Assembly: GCA_963923455.1 (NCBI GenBank)
Contig: CAWULT010000122.1
Coordinates: 1-13,352 of the forward strand
Reading direction: 5' to 3'
Length of the DNA stretch: 13,352 nt
From: CAWULT01 sp963923455
GTDB lineage: Bacteria; Acidobacteriota; Vicinamibacteria; Vicinamibacterales; UBA2999
In this document: one piece after another, positions 1 through 6,273 of the stretch
Layout of the letters: each line of letters opens with the position of its first letter
Numbering within the stretch: the first letter of the stretch is position 1
Position numbers and translations under genes: made by a program
Notes under the pieces: model-generated
What the model was told of the DNA's origin: nothing
What the model saw: only the letters and a program-made list of their open reading frames with translations
Databases searched by the model: none

Positions 1-70
1 GGCCCGGCCTGCGCCGGACCCGCCGTTCGAGCTCTCGCAGCTCCGGCGTCCGCCGGAGCCTCTCGCCGCG
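1..70. other. GC-rich spacer with two inverted repeats, 3' of the EEAR-repeat gene
   Basis: This short stretch lies downstream of the leftward gene that ends at 71. Positions 40-59 form a perfect 9-base inverted repeat with a 2-base centre (GCTCCGGCG / CGCCGGAGC). Positions 1-20 form a second one, GGCCCGGC / GCCGGACC around a 4-base loop, with one pair that is G-U on the leftward transcript. Neither is followed by a T-run on the leftward strand, so they are not textbook intrinsic terminators, though they could stop transcription or protect the mRNA end. No gene is identifiable in these 70 bases. Confidence 0.4.
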
Positions 71-1321
71 TTACTTGAAGACGTAACGCATGCCACCCCA
101 GAACTGGTAGTTCGTGTCGGGGTCGCTGCCGCGGTCGAAGAACTGACGCCACTCGAAGGTCAGGTCGGTCTGGTGCTTCTTCGCCTCGCTCTTCCACACC
201 GGGAAGGCCGCCGAGCCGAGCCAGCCCGCGGTGAACTGCGCGCCGTGGGTGAAGTCCCAGAACGTGACGCCCGACGCCAGCGACGCACCGTTCCGGAACC
301 GGTAGCCCAGCTCGGTGTCGCCGAAGAGGCTGCTGCGGCTGCCGTGGTCGAGGTTGCCCGCGAAGCCCAGGGCCGGACGGAACAGCCAGTTGCTGTCGCC
401 GAGCCGGTAGTCCATGCCGCCCTTCACGCCGAGCAGCAGGTCGCCCCAGTTGGGCACGCCCAGCACGTTGCTGCCCAGGTCGGCCGGGTCGTCCGCGTCG
501 TACTGCCGCTGCTGCTTGCCGAACAGCACGCCCAGGAACGGACGGATGCGCGCGTCGGCCTTCTCCTGCGCCAGGCGTGCCTCTTCGGCAGCCTTGCGCG
601 CCTCTTCGGCGCGGCGGGCCTCCTCCGCGCGACGGGCCTCTTCGGCCTTGCGGGCCTCTTCGGCCTTGCGAGCCTCCTCGGCCTTGCGGGCCTCCTCGGC
701 CTTGCGAGCCTCCTCGGCCTTGCGGGCCTCTTCGGCACGACGGGCCTCCTCGGCACGGCGGGCGTCCTCGGCGCGACGGGCCTCCTCGGCACGGCGGGCC
801 TCCTCGGCCTCACGCGCAGCGATGCGGCTCGGCTCGCGGCTCACGAGCGAGATGTTGCCGCAGTCCTGCGGCACGACGAACCGGTAGTAGCCCACGCGGT
901 CGTCGATCACGAACTCGTAGCCCTGGAACGCGCGACGGCCGTCCCAGCGGGCGTTCTGGATGATCGACGGACGACCGCGACGGCGCTGGGCCATCCATTC
1001 CATCGACGTGCCCGGGGCCACCGTCGTCGGCGTCACCGTGCCTTCGGACAGGTTGCGGATGACTTCCGGCGCCAGGCTCGCGAGGCCCGCCTGATCCAGC
1101 AGGGTGCGGATGTCACGCTGCGTGTTGGCGCGCGACATCGTCCGCTTCAGGGCATCCACGTTGCGCACGGGCGGCGTGAAGCGGTACGGGGTGTTCAAAC
1201 GGCGGATCGAATGGACGCGACCAGCCTGTGTGGCCTGCGCCGAAGCCATCAGCGGCAGAGCCAGCGAGAACAACACAGTCAGACCCACGCAGAAGGCGCT
1301 CGCGTGTAGACGGCGACTCAT
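71..1321 (-). CDS. Secreted/outer-membrane protein with EEAR-repeat helical stalk and C-terminal beta-barrel-like domain
   Basis: The product is 416 aa. The ATG at 1321 was chosen because GAGGTG lies about 8 bases upstream and it opens a clean signal peptide (residues 1-30, hydrophobic core CVGLTVLFSLALPL, ending ASAQA). A longer in-frame reading up to 1750 overlaps the next gene and adds low-complexity Arg-rich sequence, so it was rejected. Residues 31-165 form a globular part with YYRFVVPQDCGNISL. Residues 171-242 are 12 near-perfect copies of the hexapeptide (R/K)AEEAR, expected to form a long charged helix or coiled coil. Residues 258-416 alternate polar and aromatic residues with many Gly and end in GMRYVFK, as outer-membrane beta-barrels do. 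I infer an envelope protein with a rigid periplasmic spacer. The function is unknown. Confidence 0.8.
   Translation of the reverse strand: MSRRLHASAFCVGLTVLFSLALPLMASAQATQAGRVHSIRRLNTPYRFTPPVRNVDALKRTMSRANTQRDIRTLLDQAGLASLAPEVIRNLSEGTVTPTTVAPGTSMEWMAQRRRGRPSIIQNARWDGRRAFQGYEFVIDDRVGYYRFVVPQDCGNISLVSREPSRIAAREAEEARRAEEARRAEDARRAEEARRAEEARKAEEARKAEEARKAEEARKAEEARKAEEARRAEEARRAEEARKAAEEARLAQEKADARIRPFLGVLFGKQQRQYDADDPADLGSNVLGVPNWGDLLLGVKGGMDYRLGDSNWLFRPALGFAGNLDHGSRSSLFGDTELGYRFRNGASLASGVTFWDFTHGAQFTAGWLGSAAFPVWKSEAKKHQTDLTFEWRQFFDRGSDPDTNYQFWGGMRYVFK
596..811 (-). repeat. In-frame 18-bp tandem repeat, 12 copies
   Basis: Twelve consecutive 18-base units encode the hexapeptide (R/K/E)AE(E/D)AR, residues 171-242 of the surrounding protein. 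The five central copies carry Lys at the first position and are nearly identical at DNA level (alternating GAGGCTCGC/GAGGCCCGC-type codons). The outer copies carry Arg and differ at silent sites, and one has Asp for Glu. The unit length is a multiple of three, so copy-number change keeps the frame. A broken copy with one extra Ala (KAAEEAR) follows on the C-terminal side. Confidence 0.9.
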
Positions 1322-1404
1322 TGGTGTTTCACCTCGATAGCGTGAATAAACGGGAATCGATCCGTACCGGAATCGACGGCGATGATTGTACCCGACTCGA
1401 CAGC
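1322..1404 (-). promoter_or_regulatory. Leader/possible promoter of the EEAR-repeat gene
   Basis: This 83-base gap separates two leftward genes. On the leftward strand TACAAT (1390-1385) matches a -10 hexamer at five of six positions, but there is no convincing -35 at 16-18 bases. The 8-base direct repeat GGAATCGA occurs at 1353-1360 and 1369-1376 on the + strand, 16 bases apart, downstream of that hexamer. The Shine-Dalgarno GAGGTG sits at about 1336-1331. The promoter is a guess from hexamer match only. Confidence 0.3.
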
Positions 1405-2289
1405 TCAACCGGGCCCGAGTCGCGCACCAGGCCCAGGGCCGGCGCGCCACGCCAGCGGCCGCCCCGGGCGGAACCACGGCGTCTGGCCTCGAACGGTGTT
1501 CGACATCGTCCGCGCGGGATTGAAGATCGTCCGCAGCGCGGCCCGGAAGAAGCGGTTGTCCGTCCGGCGCTCCACCCACTTCACGAAGAAGCGGTCGAGC
1601 GCGTCCTCGGCCACGATGAGCCCGAACGCGCCAACCGGGGTCACCACGTGATCCACCCACCCCGTCGTTTCGGGCCGTAGCCCGACGTTGCCGATCGAGG
1701 CCTCGCTGAGCGGCCCGAACTCGAACTGCAGGCTGTACACCGAGGTCCACGCCAGCGTCCGGGCCCGGCCGGCCCAGTAGCCCGGACTGAGCCCGATCTC
1801 ACGGGCCGCTTCCGGACCGTGGTCGATCCAGCTGTACCCGGCCGCCGCGCCGTGGATGGGATGGCCGATGTAGTTGACCAGCCAGGAGTCGCCGTCTTCC
1901 CACCGGTGCGGCACCTTGATCGACCGCTTGTAGTCACCCCAGAAGGATCCGGCGAGTTCGCGACGGGTCTTGTCCTGGAAGGCCACGCGGATACTGTGCT
2001 CCCAGGCCAGCTGCTTGAACGAGTCGACGATGGCCCCGCGGATGTCGGTGCCCGCCGATGTGGCGGCCGTGAAGCGGGGCGGCGTCGGTGCGAACACCTG
2101 CGCGGGCAGCAGCAGGCCTTCGGACGCCGTGGAGCCGGGCGCCATCGCCGACGGCGCGGACGCGATCGGCCCGCTCTGGATGGCCTCGCCGAGGGACTCC
2201 TGCGCGGCGGCGGCCTCGGGCGTAAGCAGGAGCACGCCGCCCAGGAACAGGGCGCACGCGCGCGCCGGCCACCCCCTGTGGCGCGGCAC
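1405..2289 (-). CDS. Secreted protein of unknown function with NYIGHPIHG motif (possibly DUF3943-like)
   Basis: With GTG at 2289 the product is 294 aa. That start gives a compact signal peptide (MPRHRGWPARACALFLGGVLLL...AAAAQ) and has GGGGGA just upstream. A TTG at 2319, ten codons earlier, is the alternative and has no evident Shine-Dalgarno. Visible landmarks are NYIGHPIHG (residues 139-147), FEFGPLSE (189-196) and DHVVTPVG (213-220). This order of a HP-G motif, an acidic/aromatic segment and a D..vTP.G segment reminds me of DUF3943-type bacterial proteins, but that is recall only and weak. The C-terminal 25 residues are Pro/Gly/Arg-rich. The gene follows the RRM gene on the same strand with a 44-base gap (14 if TTG is used) and no terminator, so co-transcription is plausible. 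The function is unknown. Confidence 0.7.
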   Translation of the reverse strand: MPRHRGWPARACALFLGGVLLLTPEAAAAQESLGEAIQSGPIASAPSAMAPGSTASEGLLLPAQVFAPTPPRFTAATSAGTDIRGAIVDSFKQLAWEHSIRVAFQDKTRRELAGSFWGDYKRSIKVPHRWEDGDSWLVNYIGHPIHGAAAGYSWIDHGPEAAREIGLSPGYWAGRARTLAWTSVYSLQFEFGPLSEASIGNVGLRPETTGWVDHVVTPVGAFGLIVAEDALDRFFVKWVERRTDNRFFRAALRTIFNPARTMSNTVRGQTPWFRPGRPLAWRAGPGPGARLGPG

Positions 2290-2333
2290 GCGTCCCCCGA
2301 TGTCGCTCGTGATGGACAAGCCCGACGACGGTG

Positions 2334-2645
2334 CTACCAGCGCGGCTCCGACCGGCGGTTCGGGCCACGACCGCCCCCGCCGCCGCCCGAACGGGCCTCC
2401 TGCGGACGGGCTTCGTTCACCTTCATGTTGCGGCCCCCGAACGGCTGTTCGTTGAACTGGTCGATCGCGGCCTGCGCCTCTTCGTCGGAGTTCATCTCGA
2501 CGAACGCAAAGCCCCGCCCCTGCCCCGTGAACTTGTCACGCGGCACGAACACCGACGCCACCGAACCAGCCTGCGCGAAGACCTGCTCGAGCTCAGACTC
2601 CTGCACCTGATAGGGAAGGTTCCCCACATACAGCTTGCGACCCAC
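2334..2645 (-). CDS. RRM-domain RNA-binding protein
   Basis: The 103-aa product is a single RNA recognition motif covering residues 3-81. RNP2 is LYVGNL (5-10) and RNP1 is RGFAFVEM (about 44-51), both with the aromatic residues that stack on RNA bases. A Gly-rich, Arg-containing tail follows and ends EPRW, the usual ending of small bacterial RRM proteins. The start is GTG at 2645, preceded by a very good Shine-Dalgarno, AAGGAG, 6 bases upstream. The protein should be cytoplasmic and bind single-stranded RNA. In cyanobacteria such Rbp proteins are cold-regulated, but nothing here shows that. It stands between two secreted-protein genes on the same strand, 64 bases after the Sco gene. Family assignment is secure; targets are unknown. 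Confidence 0.95.
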   Translation of the reverse strand: MGRKLYVGNLPYQVQESELEQVFAQAGSVASVFVPRDKFTGQGRGFAFVEMNSDEEAQAAIDQFNEQPFGGRNMKVNEARPQEARSGGGGGGRGPNRRSEPRW

Positions 2646-2709
2646 GTTCTGCTCCTTCTAGTCCCAGCCCCGCGCTGGCAAGTCCCGATTCTAGAGACTT
2701 CTCCCGGTT
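2646..2709 (-). promoter_or_regulatory. 5' region of the RRM gene: -10-like hexamer and small hairpin
   Basis: On the leftward strand TAGAAT (2693-2688) resembles a -10 element. Transcription from it would start near 2681 and give a leader of about 36 bases. That leader would contain a 5-bp hairpin, CCAGC/GCTGG (2664-2668 with 2674-2678, 5-base loop), just upstream of the Shine-Dalgarno AAGGAG (2657-2652). No -35 hexamer is recognisable. The hairpin is short and could be chance. Confidence 0.3.
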
Positions 2710-3630
2710 TCAGCGATGCAGGGATTCCTGTATGAGGTCGCCGAGCTGTTCGGGGGTGTGCCGGTTGCCCTCGATGTTGGCGATCACGCGGCCCGACCGG
2801 TCCAGCACGACCGTGTGCAGCGAATGGTTCATCAGGCCCTCGTCGGGGAAGAACTCGACCCCGAAGAGCGCGCACATCCGGCGAACGTCGGCCACGGCGC
2901 CGGTCAGGAAGCGCCAGGTACGCGGGTCGGCCTTCCACCGCGCGGCGTAGCGCGCGAGCACCTCTGGCGTGTCGCGCTCGGGGTCGAACGTCACGGTCAC
3001 CAGCGTCAGGTCGCGGCCGAGCACCGCCCGGAACCGGCGCTGGATCACGCCGAAATCATTGGAGATTCTGAGGCAGAACTGCGGCAGCGCGCACCGCGTG
3101 TAGATGAAGTTGAGGGCCACCACCTGGCCGCCGAACTGCGACAGCCTGACCGGCGCGCCCGTCTGATCGATGAGCGGCAGGTCGGGTACCGGCTGCCCCA
3201 CGGCGAGCGGCGTGACGGCCGTGCCCATCGCCCGCTTCAACAGCGCGAGCCGCCTTGCCGTGGACGGATCCTGCTCGGCCGACTCGTAGCGCCGCACCCG
3301 CAGGCCGGTGGCATAGGCGGCCTGCCGGCCCACGACCAGGGTGAACTCCACCGTGGCGCCAGGCACGATACCGTCCAGTTCGCTCGCGCTTTTCACCTCG
3401 AACGGCATCGTCATGGCATCCATGAATCCATGGATGCGCTCGTGCGAAACGAGGAACGTTCGGCTAATTCTGTCGACTTTCAGCACCAGTCCCTTGACGG
3501 GATACTCGGGATCGGCGGCCCGGAGCGGGGCCGAGAGCAGCAGGGCACTGCCGATCAGGAGCGCACCCCACACCGACAGGACCGCACGGCGGGGCGCCGG
3601 CCGGACGGACCCGCCTCGGCTACCGGCCAC
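2710..3630 (-). CDS. Periplasmic/membrane-anchored CusF-Sco copper protein (SCO1/SenC family)
   Basis: The product is 306 aa from GTG 3630, chosen because GGAGG lies 5 bases upstream and a signal sequence or anchor follows (residues about 15-39, WGALLIGSALLLSAPLRA). Residues 44-115 look like a CusF-type copper-binding beta-barrel: H67, then MDAMTMPFEV with M73 and M75, the methionines that bind Cu(I) in that family. Residues 143-306 are a thioredoxin-fold Sco domain with C180 and C186 in YTRCALPQFC and the conserved His H269 in MNHSLHT. The Cys spacing is CX5C rather than the classical CX3C of Sco1. I recall CX5C from related acidobacterial proteins. Sco proteins deliver copper to the CuA site of cytochrome oxidase or act as thiol-disulfide reductases. 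The start overlaps the end of the upstream gene by 11 bases, so translation is probably coupled. Confidence 0.9.
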   Translation of the reverse strand: MAGSRGGSVRPAPRRAVLSVWGALLIGSALLLSAPLRAADPEYPVKGLVLKVDRISRTFLVSHERIHGFMDAMTMPFEVKSASELDGIVPGATVEFTLVVGRQAAYATGLRVRRYESAEQDPSTARRLALLKRAMGTAVTPLAVGQPVPDLPLIDQTGAPVRLSQFGGQVVALNFIYTRCALPQFCLRISNDFGVIQRRFRAVLGRDLTLVTVTFDPERDTPEVLARYAARWKADPRTWRFLTGAVADVRRMCALFGVEFFPDEGLMNHSLHTVVLDRSGRVIANIEGNRHTPEQLGDLIQESLHR

Positions 3631-6211
3631 CGGCCCCTCCGAGCGGCAGGCGCGGACGCGGCAGGGTCCGGACGGTGCCGGCGTTCTCGCGAATCTCGAG
3701 CACCTGGTTCTTCGCCACGCCCGCGAAGTGCTGCCGCGTGCCGCTCGCCGGCCACAGGACGTCGACATCGACGGCACCGGCCGCCGGCCCGAGGCCGACG
3801 TGCTGCTGGAGCGGCGAGGCGCCGAACGAGCCGCCGCTCGTGACGGTGCGGTGCACCGTGCGCGCGGTGCCGCCGGTCCGGACGGTCACGGTGATGCGGG
3901 CCCCCAGCGCCGCGCGGTTCGATCGGGCGCCCACGAGGCGCAGGCCGAGCCAATCGCCGCCCGCGCCCGGGTTGTCGAACAGGCGGAACGCGTGGGCGTC
4001 GCCGGGCGTCGCGCCGCCCACGCGGAACGCAATCTCCTGGTCGCCGTCGTTGTCGAGGTCCGCGAACGCCACGCCGTGCCCCTTGTGCAGTTCGCCGGTG
4101 CCCGACGACGCCGTCACGTCGACGAACGCCTGTCCCGCCTTGTTGTGCAGCAGCACGGTGCCGGCCAGCGCGCCGTACGACGGGCTGCCGCCGCCCAGGA
4201 AGATGTCGAGGTAGCCGTCGTTGTCGATGTCCCCGAAGTTCGAGCCCATCGGCATGTACGCCTTGTCGAGCCCCACCTGCGCCGTGACGTCCGCGAAGCG
4301 GCCGTTCCCCAGGTTGCGATAGAGCTTCATCGTGTTCGCGTTGCGCGGCAGGCCCAGGTACCGCCGGCCCGTCTCGCCGATCGACAGGTAGTAGCTCGAG
4401 ACGAGCAGGTCGTCCCAGCCGTCGTTGTCGTAGTCGAAGAACCAGGTCGGGAAGCCCAGGTCCGCGCCAGGCACGCCGGCGTCGAGGGCCACGTCGCTGA
4501 ACGTCCGGTCGCCGTTGTTGCGGTAGAGGAAGTTGCCGCCGCCGAGGTTCGACACGTAGAAGTCGACGTCGCCGTCGTTGTCGTAGTCGGCGGCGGCCAC
4601 GCCCTTCGTGAAGGCCTTGCGGCCGACACCCGCCGACGGGGCGATGTCCTCGAACGTGCCGTCGCCCTTGTTGCGAAAGAGCTGCGACGCGCTGCTCTCG
4701 TTGCCGACGAAGAGGTCCACGCGGCCGTCGTTGTCCACGTCGGCCCACACCGCGGTCTGCGAGCTCGTAGCCGGCTTCGCCAGGCCGGCCTTCACCGTGA
4801 CGTCGGTGAAGGTGCCGTCGCAGTTGTTGCGCAGCAGCGAACGCCGCTGCGCCGTCTGCCACCCGCCACGCAGCACCAGCACGTCGGTGCATCCGTCGTT
4901 GTCGTAGTCCGCCTGCACCAGGTTGAGGCCACCGAGCTGGGCGCTCAGGCCCGCGGCGGCGGCGCGATCGACGAAGCGTCCGTCGGGCCCGCGCCGGAAC
5001 AGGCGCATCGCGCCGCAGGCGTCGAAGTTCGACGTCAGGATCTCGAGCGTCCCGTCGTTGTCGAAGTCGTCCACCACGACGCCGCCGGCCGACGAGAACG
5101 CGTCGACGCCCGCGGCGGCCGCGACGTCGGTGAACCGGCCGACGCGCTCGGCCGACTCGAGCGCGCGCGGCGGCACGCGGTGCGCCTCGGGCACGCGCGC
5201 CGGGTAACCGCCCGCGGCCATCGCCGCGAGGTTGAGCAGCCACTTGGCCTCGGGGTCGTCGGGACGCGAGGCCAGCACCCGGGTGAAGTGCGCCACGGCC
5301 TGCTCGGCGTCCTTGGTGTCGCCGTAGGCCGGCATCGACGGCGACAGCAGGCAGCGGTCGCCCGGCGCCGTGAACACCCCGTTGGTCATGCCGGCGCGGT
5401 GGAGGTAGGCGATGCCGAGCATCTCCTCGATCTGCGGCACGCCGTCCGGGAAGTCGCGCTGCGCCCGCGGGTAGGCCCGCGCGAAGCGATCGATCGCCTC
5501 CGTCATGCGGCCGGAGTACGCGTGGAGCTGGCCGACGATGACGTCGGCCTGGATGCGATCGATCGGCGAAGCGGCCGGATTGGCGTCCGCGGCCCTCGAG
5601 AACTGCTCCATCGTGCCGAGGATTTCGGTCACCGACGAGCGGCTCAGGCGGCAGATCTCCTGCGGATTCTGGTTCCAGTCGTCGCTGTCCTTCGGCACCT
5701 CCTGCAGGATCGTGTTGGCCTCGACGAAGCCGTCCACGGACACCGTGGGCTGCACAGCGCCGGTGGCCGCCAGCCCGGCAATCTCCGCCGAGCCGAGCCG
5801 GCGCGCCGGGGGCGCCGCCACGCGCTGCACCACGGCGAAGCCGGTGGGCATCCGCGCGATGGGGCCCGTCTGCCCCGCCTCGAGCCCGGCGAGCGCCGCG
5901 CGCAGTTCGGGCCGCAGGGCGTCCATTTCGACGGGGCCCACCAGCCCTCCCCTGCCGGCCGAGGCGTCGGTGGACTCGTTGGTCGCGATGGTCTCGATGT
6001 GCTCGCCCTTGCGGATGCGCTCGAGCACCGCCTGGGCCTGCACCTCGGTGCTGACGACGACGATGCGGAAGTAGATGTCTGCGGCCACCGGGCCCGGTCC
6101 CGCGGCAGGCGCGGCCTGCGGCTGAAGGGCCCGCGGCGCCGCGGCGGCGGCCAGCATCAGCGCCACTACCGCCCCGATCGCCCTGGTTTTGCCGAGCATT
6201 CCGCGTATCAT
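3620..6211 (-). CDS. Secreted rotamase-TPR-FG-GAP/VCBS-ASPIC/UnbV protein
   Basis: The product is 863 aa. A signal peptide (about 1-30) is followed by a PpiC/parvulin-like segment (about 45-131: IRKGEHIETIATNES, RGGLVGPV, LRAALAGLEAGQTGPI, TGFAVVQRV). The His that normally opens a parvulin domain is Arg here (YFRIVV), so activity is doubtful. Residues 190-335 are helical and TPR-like. Residues 355-735 carry seven FG-GAP/VCBS calcium motifs (DxDNDG at 381, 435, 491, 542, 593, 661 and 718), which fits a seven-bladed propeller. Residues 753-842 are an ASPIC/UnbV domain (NRAALGARITV, HVGLG, WPASG, NQVLEIREN). The ATG at 6211 gives the full frame. A second ATG at 6199 lies exactly 7 bases after a TATGAT hexamer and may be the true, leaderless start (859 aa). 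Function is unknown; an extracellular binding or adhesion role is likely. Confidence 0.85.
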   Translation of the reverse strand: MIRGMLGKTRAIGAVVALMLAAAAAPRALQPQAAPAAGPGPVAADIYFRIVVVSTEVQAQAVLERIRKGEHIETIATNESTDASAGRGGLVGPVEMDALRPELRAALAGLEAGQTGPIARMPTGFAVVQRVAAPPARRLGSAEIAGLAATGAVQPTVSVDGFVEANTILQEVPKDSDDWNQNPQEICRLSRSSVTEILGTMEQFSRAADANPAASPIDRIQADVIVGQLHAYSGRMTEAIDRFARAYPRAQRDFPDGVPQIEEMLGIAYLHRAGMTNGVFTAPGDRCLLSPSMPAYGDTKDAEQAVAHFTRVLASRPDDPEAKWLLNLAAMAAGGYPARVPEAHRVPPRALESAERVGRFTDVAAAAGVDAFSSAGGVVVDDFDNDGTLEILTSNFDACGAMRLFRRGPDGRFVDRAAAAGLSAQLGGLNLVQADYDNDGCTDVLVLRGGWQTAQRRSLLRNNCDGTFTDVTVKAGLAKPATSSQTAVWADVDNDGRVDLFVGNESSASQLFRNKGDGTFEDIAPSAGVGRKAFTKGVAAADYDNDGDVDFYVSNLGGGNFLYRNNGDRTFSDVALDAGVPGADLGFPTWFFDYDNDGWDDLLVSSYYLSIGETGRRYLGLPRNANTMKLYRNLGNGRFADVTAQVGLDKAYMPMGSNFGDIDNDGYLDIFLGGGSPSYGALAGTVLLHNKAGQAFVDVTASSGTGELHKGHGVAFADLDNDGDQEIAFRVGGATPGDAHAFRLFDNPGAGGDWLGLRLVGARSNRAALGARITVTVRTGGTARTVHRTVTSGGSFGASPLQQHVGLGPAAGAVDVDVLWPASGTRQHFAGVAKNQVLEIRENAGTVRTLPRPRLPLGGAGGR

Positions 6212-6273
6212 AGCCTCTTGCCCACCCCTCGTTCCGGCAGCGTTTCCCGATCATCGTGCAGGAGAGCCCGTCG
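6206..6273. promoter_or_regulatory. Divergent intergenic region with a bidirectional -10-like heptamer
   Basis: The leftward ASPIC gene and the rightward dehydrogenase pair are separated by about 62 bases. The sequence TATCATA at 6206-6212 gives TATCAT (five of six matches to a -10) on the + strand and TATGAT (five of six) on the - strand. The leftward hexamer overlaps the ATG at 6211 and lies 7 bases before the ATG at 6199. The rightward one would give a leader of about 55 bases. Neither direction has a convincing -35. The region also holds the AGGAG Shine-Dalgarno of the rightward gene (6260-6264). Confidence 0.35.

Noticed and set aside
596..811. CRISPR-like array
   Set aside because: The 18-base units are directly adjacent without spacers and are in frame inside a coding sequence.
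173..1309. Long + strand open frame opposite the EEAR-repeat gene, with Leu/Gly/Ala-rich repeats
   Set aside because: It is the mirror of the tandem repeat and high-GC codon use on the other strand. It has no recognisable domain, and the leftward frame has a signal peptide and Shine-Dalgarno.
1322..1750. In-frame N-terminal extension of the EEAR-repeat protein to an upstream start at 1750
   Set aside because: It overlaps a better gene on the same strand, is low-complexity and Arg-rich, and removes the signal peptide from the N-terminus. ATG 1321 has a Shine-Dalgarno.
4200..5070. Recurring GTCGTTGTC-type DNA motif on the + strand as a regulatory repeat
   Set aside because: It is the reverse complement of codons for the DNDG calcium motif in the FG-GAP repeats, so it is explained by the protein.
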